Below, piece after piece: positions 1-5,003 of a stretch of DNA of 5,003 nt. The translations under genes and the position numbers were made by a program. The stretch is from Pseudomonadota bacterium (GTDB taxonomy: Bacteria; Pseudomonadota; Alphaproteobacteria; Rs-D84). A model generated the notes under the pieces. The model made no database searches and was not told the origin of the DNA. It was given only the letters and a program-made list of their open reading frames with translations. Location: positions 1 to 5,003 of the forward strand of contig JAUNMD010000070.1 in NCBI GenBank assembly GCA_030531915.1, written 5' to 3'. Position 1 is the first letter of the stretch. Each line of letters starts with the position of its first letter.

Positions 1-1535
1 AAGATTATTCGCAATGCGTTGGTCTGGATACCGATACAATCGTGCGTATGTGCCCGTATGATAAATTGGTTGGGTGTCAACATGTATATGGTGCAGAAGA
101 TGTCCGTGGTGATGCAGTGTATGACGAGTTGGCAAATATGGTGCGCGGAACAATGCTGAATATTGATAATGATTTATATAATCAATGTCAAAAATCCGTG
201 AATGAGGCCATGGTCAAGGTTTGTGGCGATACTGATGATTGTAATGGTTTGATTCTAGATAAATATATGGGCACGCAGTCGTTGGAGTACCAGTTATGCG
301 AATATGCTTTTGATGAGAATACTGGTTTGAATATTGATTACAGCAAATGTCGCACAGATGTTGCGCAAATTACAGACGAAGAACTGGGACGAGTGAAAGG
401 GTCGACGACTGGTGAGCTGGGGCCGGTGAAATCGTTTGTTGGGGTCGTAGATGGTACGATATTTTGGGAACAAATTGGTTATGATGAAAATGGAAATTTG
501 ACGGGACTGGAAGAATATCTGTCTGATGCAAATAAAATGGGTTCTTCTGATGCTGCGTTACAACGTTCACGTGCCCAGTTGGATCAGATACAGAATAATA
601 TAAATCGAGTTATTGCCACTATCGAGGCCGACCCAACCGTTCAATATTGTATGACGGGGCGCAGTGTTCAGGGGCTGGGTTCAGAAGGTACTAAACAGGT
701 GCGGGCCAGAAATGCATCTGTGGCACGTTTCCCAAATTTAACGCGTCAATTACGTATGAAGATTGCAGAACGTGCATTGTCGGTGGCGCGTGAACAGTAT
801 TGGCATAAATATGATGCGTTGCAAAATCAAATGCTGGTGGATTACGTAGAATTGTCAGGACGTATTGCAGATATTCGTGGTGAAAATTCCAAGGATGTGC
901 GTCGTGATGCGGCGCGAATATCGTGTGTGTCTATGGCTGATATGGCGTCTTTGCCTAAGTCGCCACCACCACCGCGTGGCATTGGTGGGGTGATTGTTTT
1001 GGGTGTCGTTGTTGTAACGGCTGTGGTTGTGACCTGTGTGTTTACATTCGGGGCTGGCGCGATTGCTGTTGGGGCTGGTGCTGCTGCGGCCGCCAGTGCG
1101 GGCAGTTCGGCTTTTACGGCTGCCGCGGCTGCGGGTGCAGGATTGGGTGGTGCAGTCTCGGCAGCAACCGCGGCCAGTGCAGCTGCTGGGTCATTGGCGG
1201 TATCTGCATCGTTGGCGTCCAGTGCGACGATTGCGTCTGTTGCTGGCGCAGTTGGTGCTGCTGCCGCCATTGGAACGGTTGCTGATGCGGCGACGTTGCG
1301 CAGTGGAACAGATGGTTATGTTGATGTTGCCGAACGACAACTGAGTGGTCGTAATGAAATGAAACAGTGGAACTATCGCGAAACGGTTACAACTGATTTT
1401 GACTGGGATACGCTGGTGTGTCACAAATGCGTTTCGTCGTCGCGGTGTTCTGATGTGCGCAATCCGTTGTTCGGGAAAAAGTGGTGCAAGGCGTGGACAA
1501 AAAGTGTTGAGACATGTACTGATACCCAGTTCTGA
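1..1535 (+). CDS. Cysteine-rich envelope/secreted protein, C-terminal part (5' end outside window)
   Basis: I do not recognise this protein. The frame is open to the left edge (first full codon at 3, reading DYSQCVGLDTDTI), and the first possible start, GTG at 42, has no Shine-Dalgarno, so the gene begins outside the window. Residues below count from that GTG. Residues 1-110 are Cys- and Asp-rich (C4, C12, C49, C61, C67, C86, C103). Residues 165-295 are mostly charged and probably helical or coiled-coil, with a conserved-looking stretch ARFPNLTRQLR near 228. A PPPP turn at 308-311 precedes a strong membrane-type segment at 314-343, which runs into about 70 residues of Ala/Gly/Ser. The tail has five cysteines (C460, C463, C469, C482, C492). 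About 16 cysteines in some 510 visible residues suggest disulfides in an oxidising compartment. It ends with tandem TGA stops before a terminator. Reality as a gene is very likely; envelope location is inferred; function is unknown. Confidence 0.88.
   Translation, partial: DYSQCVGLDTDTIVRMCPYDKLVGCQHVYGAEDVRGDAVYDELANMVRGTMLNIDNDLYNQCQKSVNEAMVKVCGDTDDCNGLILDKYMGTQSLEYQLCEYAFDENTGLNIDYSKCRTDVAQITDEELGRVKGSTTGELGPVKSFVGVVDGTIFWEQIGYDENGNLTGLEEYLSDANKMGSSDAALQRSRAQLDQIQNNINRVIATIEADPTVQYCMTGRSVQGLGSEGTKQVRARNASVARFPNLTRQLRMKIAERALSVAREQYWHKYDALQNQMLVDYVELSGRIADIRGENSKDVRRDAARISCVSMADMASLPKSPPPPRGIGGVIVLGVVVVTAVVVTCVFTFGAGAIAVGAGAAAAASAGSSAFTAAAAAGAGLGGAVSAATAASAAAGSLAVSASLASSATIASVAGAVGAAAAIGTVADAATLRSGTDGYVDVAERQLSGRNEMKQWNYRETVTTDFDWDTLVCHKCVSSSRCSDVRNPLFGKKWCKAWTKSVETCTDTQF
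981..1283 (+). other. Membrane segment followed by long Ala/Gly low-complexity tract within the first gene
   Basis: This encodes about 101 residues (314-414 from the GTG at 42). The first 30 are strongly hydrophobic (VIVLGVVVVTAVVV), enough for one membrane helix. The remainder is almost entirely Ala, Gly, Ser, Val and Thr with almost no charge. The DNA is correspondingly GC-rich and GCN/GGN-repetitive, which creates long spurious reading frames on the other strand. It could be a membrane-inserting hairpin, a small-residue helix-packing region or a flexible low-complexity tract. The sequence alone does not decide. Confidence 0.7.
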
Positions 1536-1544
1536 TGAATAAAT

Positions 1545-1570
1545 AAAAAACGCCCAAACGGGCGTTTTTT
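1545..1570. terminator. Bidirectional Rho-independent terminator
   Basis: The stem CGCCC (1551-1555) pairs with GGCGG's counterpart GGGCG (1560-1564) around an AAAC loop. Six A's (1545-1550) precede the stem and six T's (1565-1570) follow it. They can extend the stem, and they supply a U-tract on each strand. It lies between the stop of the + strand gene (1535) and the stop of the - strand gene (1578), so it can end transcription from both sides. Confidence 0.92.
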
Positions 1571-1586
1571 ATTCTGGTTATTCTGG
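1569..1586 (-). repeat. 9-bp exact tandem duplication giving a doubled stop codon
   Basis: TTATTCTGG occurs twice back to back on the + strand. Read on the - strand it is CCAGAATAA twice, that is Pro-Glu-stop followed in the same frame by Pro-Glu-stop. The duplication therefore provides a backup in-frame TAA at 1569-1571 for the membrane protein gene. The outer copy overlaps the last two T's of the shared terminator. Confidence 0.85.
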
Positions 1587-2621
1587 TAATTCGTCGGGGC
1601 GGGTGATAACCGTGATGCCGGCGGCTGTCCATTTTTCACGCATTTGGTCAAAGTCCATAATGTTTGTTGCGCCCATGTACAGAACCGGTTTGACATTATG
1701 TTTTTCTGCGGCGCGTATCAGTTCCAAGACCGGTGATACTTTTTGACTGCCGGCGGCGAACCAATTTTCATCTTCGGCAACCCAGAAATTCGGATCGTCG
1801 TGAACGGCGATGGCCAGTTTGTCTGTAATCAGTATGTCACCGTCGGTTGCAACGATTTTTATATTGTGGTCGTGCATGTATTCGGTGATTGATGCGTTTG
1901 GTGTGGGCGCGGTGGCGGTGACTGTGTCTGTGGGCGCGTCGTCAAAATTGATTTCTGTAAATACTGGTGCGGCCATTTCGGCAATGTTTGAATCAATGCC
2001 AGCGTCGTCAAAATCATCGCCTAAATCAAAATCGGTCGGCAATGGTAATGCGCCATTGTCGGACGTGGCGGTGTCTGGTTGCGCGGTCGCGGTGGGTTGC
2101 ATTGTGGGGGCAATGATTTCCGCAATGGCGGATTTTGTGTCGATTGCCGGCGGAATATTTGATGCAGTGTCAACACTGCGCGTGTCCACAGAAGATATTT
2201 GTTCGCGGCCGGCGTTGCTGCGTGCGCGCAAATATGCCGCGCGTAATTCTATGGGCAGTCCGTCGGGCAGGGGACGCTGCGCTGGCGTGTCGGCGGGGGC
2301 GGGTGCATCGGTTGTGGTTGCCGCGGCGGCCGGTGCGCGTTTCAGAAATGCGGGCAACGGAATTGTAAACAGTGGCGCGCCCGTGCGCACGATAATCGCG
2401 GTTGTTGATGCATACAGTGGCAGCAGCGTTAAAATCATTATGCCAAAGACAAAGCCCGCGAACCCACGCAGTTGCGCGTTTGCCAAACGCGCCCATTGCG
2501 CGTATGACAACATATCAAAACCAAACAAAATACGGAACAGGGCATATGCCACGCAAAAATAGCACGCCGTCCAAATGATGGCGTATTTTTGCTTTTTCAA
2601 GAAATCACGTATGCGTTGCAT
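1578..2621 (-). CDS. Two-helix membrane protein with Pro/Asp-rich linker and conserved-looking C-terminal domain, unknown function
   Basis: I do not recognise a named family. From ATG at 2621 the protein is 347 residues. The N-terminus MQRIRDFLKKQK is basic, followed by hydrophobic helices at about 13-35 and 53-78. By the positive-inside rule both ends should face the cytoplasm. Residues 95-244 form a disordered-looking linker rich in Ala, Pro, Thr and Asp, including an acidic patch (DFDLGDDFDDAGID, near 197-210). Residues 245-347 look like a compact alpha/beta domain: strands at DGDILITDKLAIAVHD and VKPVLYMG, a Trp-rich stretch (NFWVAEDENWF), then a helix and a final strand ITVI. No ATPase, kinase or metal-site motif is evident. 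An in-frame TTG at 2639 is a poorer start, because it lies inside the promoter. No Shine-Dalgarno precedes the ATG, which fits a leaderless mRNA. It is divergent from the secreted-protein gene and convergent with the gene on its other side. Confidence 0.88.
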   Translation of the reverse strand: MQRIRDFLKKQKYAIIWTACYFCVAYALFRILFGFDMLSYAQWARLANAQLRGFAGFVFGIMILTLLPLYASTTAIIVRTGAPLFTIPLPAFLKRAPAAAATTTDAPAPADTPAQRPLPDGLPIELRAAYLRARSNAGREQISSVDTRSVDTASNIPPAIDTKSAIAEIIAPTMQPTATAQPDTATSDNGALPLPTDFDLGDDFDDAGIDSNIAEMAAPVFTEINFDDAPTDTVTATAPTPNASITEYMHDHNIKIVATDGDILITDKLAIAVHDDPNFWVAEDENWFAAGSQKVSPVLELIRAAEKHNVKPVLYMGATNIMDFDQMREKWTAAGITVITRPDELPE

Positions 2622-2628
2622 GTTATAA

Positions 2629-2656
2629 ATTATAGACAATAAATGTGTTTTGTCAA
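2629..2656 (-). promoter_or_regulatory. Consensus sigma70 promoter for the membrane protein gene
   Basis: On the - strand a perfect TTGACA (2656-2651) is followed after 16 bp by a perfect TATAAT (2634-2629). With the usual distance from the -10 box, transcription would begin around 2622, at or one base before the ATG at 2621. This supports the ATG over the upstream TTG, and implies an mRNA with essentially no 5' leader. Confidence 0.82.
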
Positions 2657-2686
2657 GGCGCGTTGCGCGCGCATGAATATTGTCTA
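2633..2686. repeat. 9-bp inverted repeat in the divergent promoter region (candidate operator)
   Basis: TAGACAATA (2633-2641) is the exact reverse complement of TATTGTCTA (2678-2686); 36 bp separate the arms. The left arm overlaps the -10 box and spacer of the - strand promoter. The right arm lies about 30 bp upstream of the + strand -10 box. A dimeric or looping regulator could use the two arms, but chance is not excluded. Confidence 0.35.
2664..2673. repeat. GC palindrome TGCGCGCGCA
   Basis: This is a perfect 10-bp palindrome of alternating purine and pyrimidine in otherwise A/T-rich intergenic DNA. It sits just upstream of the - strand -35 box. It may be a protein-binding site, but no regulator is identified. 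Confidence 0.3.
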
Positions 2687-2714
2687 AAAAACGCTTTTTT
2701 TTAGGTGTTTTTTA

Positions 2715-2723
2715 TGGCATAAT
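2715..2723 (+). promoter_or_regulatory. Extended -10 promoter for the secreted protein gene
   Basis: TGGCATAAT reads as an extended -10 (TG, one base, then CATAAT, five of six to consensus). At a 17-bp spacing the -35 position holds only T's (2695-2700), so the extended -10 would carry most of the recognition. A start near 2730 would leave a leader of about 20 nt that contains the ribosome binding site. The A6 (2686-2691), T8 (2695-2702) and T6 (2708-2713) tracts lie upstream at 10-12 bp intervals and may bend the DNA. Confidence 0.6.
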
Positions 2724-2735
2724 ATCACAGATAGA

Positions 2736-2742
2736 AAGGGAG
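2736..2742 (+). promoter_or_regulatory. Ribosome binding site AAGGGAG
   Basis: A purine-rich Shine-Dalgarno lies seven bases before ATG 2750, separated from it by ATTTTTT. It fixes the start of the secreted protein, and contrasts with the divergent gene, which has none. Confidence 0.85.
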
Positions 2743-2749
2743 ATTTTTT

Positions 2750-4873
2750 ATGCAGAATTTTCTGAAAATTTTTGGTTTGTCGACCGCTGTTTTGGGCTTG
2801 GTTGTGACGGGCGCGTTTGATGCGAATGCCGCGGCAACTGGGCGTGCGGCGTATGATACGGTGCGCGCGACATCATCGACATCGACCGCGCGTATGCCGA
2901 CAATGCCAACATTGCCGATAAATTCTGTGGGCAATTTGTCGCCAGATGTGCCGACCACACCGACGCCAAAACCCGATGATCCAAAGCCGGATCCTAAACC
3001 AGACCCAGAACCAGAACCGGAATGTCCTGATGGTGGGGTAAAAAATTCTGACTATACCGTCACGAATTGTATGAATGACGTGTTGTCGTGCGTGAATCAT
3101 GGGGCGTTGCCAAATGGTCTGAATGATTTGTTTAACGAAGATTTGCGCAATGCCATTATGAACGGTATGAATCTGTGCGCGGTTCAGGTTGAAAAGTGCA
3201 TCACCACGGTTCGTCGCGACTGCGAAAATGTATATCGCACAACGGCGGACGTTTGGTTGGACTTTAATTCCCGCGTGATTCAGCCGGAATATTATAACTT
3301 TGTTCTGCGCAAGACCGGATTGACCCCAAATCAGGCGGAAAATACGTGCTGGTTGTTGGACAAGAATACATACGGCACATCGTTTAATGCGGTGGCAAAT
3401 GACGGTACGGTTACCGCCGAATACAATAATCGCGTCGGCGCATACAACAGCCAACAGGGTAATGTATTGGTCAAAAATAATCCACAGGGCGTTCAGGTGA
3501 ACGATGGTAATCCTGGGGTTGATGGCCAGCGTGGGCACTATGCACGTTGGGACGCGACCAAGGCCGAATGTTGGGTTCGCGTTGCCGCCTATAACAAAGA
3601 CGAACAAATTAAAAACAGTTGGCTGTTTGGTGCCGCGGGCGACGATAAATTGGCCGAGGTTTGGAAACTGGCCGGTGACACATTTACATGCAACAAGGAC
3701 TTGTTTGGATTTTCGTTGCTGAATGATACCAGCACGGCCGCCGTTGTTGGCGTTGGTGGTGGTACATTGGTTGGCGCGGGCGTTGGCGCGATTGCGGGAC
3801 ACGGTGCGCGTAACTTTGACTGTACCAATAATTCGCAGGTTAAAAAGTTGGCCGAACAGTTGACGCAAAGTGGCAATATCGGAATCCTGAACGAGTATTT
3901 GGATTCGTCAAATCGTATTACTGCGAATGTTAAAACATTGACACGCGCACAATGCCAAGACGTTGTGAACCTGTATTCTGTGTACAAACAGTTGGATACT
4001 GCATTGGACGATTGTCGCGATGTGTCTGAATATGACCAGCAGAATACAATGCATATCAAGATTACATATGTGGCATCTGATGCAGATGCGGCGGGTGTTG
4101 CACAGGAAATTATCAACAGTAATTTCCCACAGTGCCGCAATATGACGCTGGGGGCGTGTGCTGATGTTCTGGCAAATGCTTGTGCGGCGCATGCTGATGA
4201 CTGTGTATCATATTTGCAGAGTTCTGGGTATATTGATGGTGATGCGTTGTCAAAGTTTGATATCAATGTCAGCACCACATCAGAACTGGTTGGCAAATGT
4301 TCGTTCCGCCCAATCAATATTGCCAAAGAAAACGGTGAATTGATTTACTGTGCATCAACCGAACGTGGCTGCAAGAGTGCAACAGATATTCGTACAGATG
4401 TTGACCGTTTGGGACGTGCACTGTCGGGCTTGGACATTTTGGCGGGTGAAAAATCCAACATGGCCAAGAGCATCGGTATCGGTGCAGCGACGGGCGCGGG
4501 CGCGGGTGGCTTGGCCACGGCGATTACCGCATTTGTCGAACGCAGCAACATCAGTTGCCATGTCGGTGACGGATTGGAACAGGTTGGCTTTGGCAAATCG
4601 TATTCGATTGGCACACTGAAAGATTTCTATGTTAAATGGAATCTGCGCCTGCCGGATACAATTATGCCAACGGCAAATGTGACGAATTGTGAAACATGGA
4701 AGGCCGCGTGCGCGACACTGACCGATTTGAATCAGTGTGCCGCCGCACAGGTGAATTACAAGCCCGCCGATGCGAATACAATCACGCTGGTAAATTCTGC
4801 ATGCACCCCATCGGGCAGTGTGTGCATCGAAAACCATGCGGTCGCCGTATCGCAGGGCGCATGCAAGCAATAG
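2750..4873 (+). CDS. Secreted cysteine-rich glycine-zipper protein, unknown function
   Basis: This is a complete 707-residue protein with a strong ribosome binding site. I do not recognise a named family. Residues 1-27 are a Sec signal peptide: a short N-region with K6, hydrophobic core 7-23, and a likely cut after A25-N26-A27. Residues 30-72 are rich in Ser, Thr and Pro. Residues 73-91 are a Pro-Lys/Asp/Glu linker like that of TonB. The rest holds 26 cysteines, an even number, suggesting a disulfide-bonded protein outside the cytoplasm. Two Gly-rich hydrophobic segments occur: 329-351, with glycines every fourth residue (G334, G338, G342, G346, G350), and 574-595 (G578, G582, G586). Such zippers pack membrane helices in, for example, the rickettsial 17-kDa antigen family; homology is not claimed. 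Each zipper is followed by a similar Cys-containing stretch, suggesting internal duplication. No catalytic motif is seen. A surface or outer-membrane-associated structural role is inference. Confidence 0.93.
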   Translation: MQNFLKIFGLSTAVLGLVVTGAFDANAAATGRAAYDTVRATSSTSTARMPTMPTLPINSVGNLSPDVPTTPTPKPDDPKPDPKPDPEPEPECPDGGVKNSDYTVTNCMNDVLSCVNHGALPNGLNDLFNEDLRNAIMNGMNLCAVQVEKCITTVRRDCENVYRTTADVWLDFNSRVIQPEYYNFVLRKTGLTPNQAENTCWLLDKNTYGTSFNAVANDGTVTAEYNNRVGAYNSQQGNVLVKNNPQGVQVNDGNPGVDGQRGHYARWDATKAECWVRVAAYNKDEQIKNSWLFGAAGDDKLAEVWKLAGDTFTCNKDLFGFSLLNDTSTAAVVGVGGGTLVGAGVGAIAGHGARNFDCTNNSQVKKLAEQLTQSGNIGILNEYLDSSNRITANVKTLTRAQCQDVVNLYSVYKQLDTALDDCRDVSEYDQQNTMHIKITYVASDADAAGVAQEIINSNFPQCRNMTLGACADVLANACAAHADDCVSYLQSSGYIDGDALSKFDINVSTTSELVGKCSFRPINIAKENGELIYCASTERGCKSATDIRTDVDRLGRALSGLDILAGEKSNMAKSIGIGAATGAGAGGLATAITAFVERSNISCHVGDGLEQVGFGKSYSIGTLKDFYVKWNLRLPDTIMPTANVTNCETWKAACATLTDLNQCAAAQVNYKPADANTITLVNSACTPSGSVCIENHAVAVSQGACKQ
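2966..3022 (+). repeat. Pro-Lys-Asp / Pro-Glu linker
   Basis: Residues 73-91 alternate proline with charged residues (PKPDDPKPDPKPDPEPEPE), made from degenerate CCN-AAR/GAY/GAR codon pairs. Such tracts form stiff extended rods, as in TonB, where they span the periplasm. Here it separates the processed N-terminus from the cysteine-rich body. Confidence 0.8.
3701..4015 (+). repeat. Internal duplication, unit 1 (glycine zipper plus Cys module)
   Basis: This encodes residues 318-422. The order is LFGFSLL, the zipper 334-350, R354-N with C358, NIGILNEYLDSSN (376-388), C402 and C422. The second unit shows the same order with closely matching spacings. Similarity is weak at residue level, so the call rests on the shared pattern. 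Confidence 0.5.
4421..4738 (+). repeat. Internal duplication, unit 2 (glycine zipper plus Cys module)
   Basis: This encodes residues 558-663. The order is LSGLDIL, the zipper 578-586 (continued by small residues T590 and A594), R598-S-N with C603, SIGTLKDFYVKWN (619-631), C647 and C663. From the first cysteine to the IG pair is 17 residues, against 19 in unit 1. From IG to the next cysteine is 27, against 25. Confidence 0.5.
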
Positions 4874-4909
4874 GCATGGAAATAGAATAAGACAGTTTGT
4901 GTTCTCCCA

Positions 4910-4934
4910 CCCCCGCCAAGCGCGGGGGATTTTT
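4910..4934 (+). terminator. Rho-independent terminator of the secreted protein gene
   Basis: CCCCCGC (4910-4916) pairs with GCGGGGG (4922-4928) around a five-base CAAGC loop, followed by A and then five T's (4930-4934). It lies 36 bases after the TAG stop (4871-4873). Confidence 0.92.
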
Positions 4935-4959
4935 ATTGAGAGCATAGATAATAGATTTT

Positions 4960-4983
4960 GTGCGCCGAATGGGGCACTTTTTT
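4960..4983 (+). terminator. Second, weaker terminator-like hairpin
   Basis: GTGC (4960-4963) pairs with GCAC (4974-4977), and after a G/G mismatch CC (4965-4966) pairs with GG (4971-4972) around GAAT. Six T's follow (4978-4983). The T-tract is only on the + strand side, so it would back up the first terminator for the same gene. Confidence 0.55.
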
Positions 4984-4988
4984 ATTCA

Positions 4989-5003
4989 CTGGATTGCTTC
5001 GTC
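4989..5003. repeat. Possible edge of a short interspersed palindromic (REP-like) element
   Basis: CTGGATTGCTTCGTC at the very end of the window matches, from memory, one arm of a short palindromic repeat seen in many bacterial genomes. The opposite arm of such elements reads roughly CGCAATGAC. Only one arm is visible, so this is tentative. Its place after the terminators fits the intergenic habit of such repeats. Confidence 0.4.

Noticed and set aside
42..44. GTG as the true start of the left gene
   Set aside because: The frame continues open to the window edge with matching Cys/Asp-rich content, and no Shine-Dalgarno precedes the GTG.
842..1270. A 142-codon Ala/Pro/Thr-rich open frame on the - strand
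   Set aside because: It is produced by the GC-rich Ala/Gly codon tract of the + strand gene.
1810..2562. A 250-codon open frame on the + strand opposite the membrane protein gene
   Set aside because: It is antisense to a better-supported gene, has no ribosome binding site or promoter, and its Ala/Ser/Val-rich composition comes from the Pro/Ala/Asp codons of the opposite strand.
2637..2639. TTG as start of the membrane protein, adding six residues
   Set aside because: It falls between the -35 and -10 boxes of the promoter, so it would not be transcribed. The ATG at 2621 is preferred.
2686..2702. A6-CGC-T8 as a Rho-independent terminator
   Set aside because: The stem would be only A-T pairs with a three-base loop, and no transcript is expected to end there. 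It is better read as A/T tracts of the promoter region.
2873..3868. A 331-codon open frame on the - strand inside the secreted protein gene
   Set aside because: It is a shadow of the real gene, which has a signal peptide, strong ribosome binding site and terminator. The antisense product has no coherent features.
3589..4326. A 245-codon open frame on the - strand
   Set aside because: It is antisense to the cysteine-rich coding region, with no start signals.
4874..5003. A small gene or RNA gene in the right-hand non-coding stretch
   Set aside because: It holds no open frame with a ribosome binding site and no tRNA-like fold, only two hairpins and the possible repeat arm.

Overview
The window looks like bacterial, probably proteobacterial, chromosomal DNA: standard code with TGA used as a stop, sigma70-like promoters, Rho-independent terminators and a Sec-type signal peptide. 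The combination of cysteine-rich secreted proteins, glycine zippers and a possible short interspersed palindromic element at the right edge makes me think of an uncultured, host-associated alphaproteobacterium. That placement is inference only. No gene here can be given a standard gene symbol.

Layout: (1) 1-1535, + strand, the 3' part of a long cysteine-rich envelope or secreted protein gene whose start lies left of the window. It ends in tandem TGA stops. (2) 1545-1570, one hairpin with A and T tracts on both sides, serving as a bidirectional terminator for the two convergent genes. (3) 1578-2621, - strand, a 347-residue protein with two N-terminal membrane helices, a long Pro/Ala/Asp-rich linker and a compact C-terminal domain of unknown function. 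(4) 2622-2749, a divergent promoter region with a near-ideal promoter on the - strand that would give a leaderless mRNA, a 9-bp inverted repeat, a GC palindrome, phased A/T tracts, and an extended -10 promoter plus strong ribosome binding site on the + strand. (5) 2750-4873, + strand, a complete 707-residue secreted protein: signal peptide, TonB-like Pro-Lys-Asp-Glu linker, 26 cysteines and two glycine-zipper segments that sit in what looks like an internal duplication. (6) 4874-5003, non-coding: two terminator-like hairpins and the edge of a possible palindromic repeat.

The two + strand genes share a style: many cysteines, Gly/Ala-rich hydrophobic segments, Asp/Asn-rich soluble parts and no recognisable enzyme motifs. 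They may belong to one lineage-specific class of disulfide-rich envelope proteins. The divergent membrane protein shares the promoter region with the secreted protein, so co-regulation is possible but not shown. No RNA gene, CRISPR array, transposase or attachment site was seen, and no stretch over 300 bases lacks a gene.
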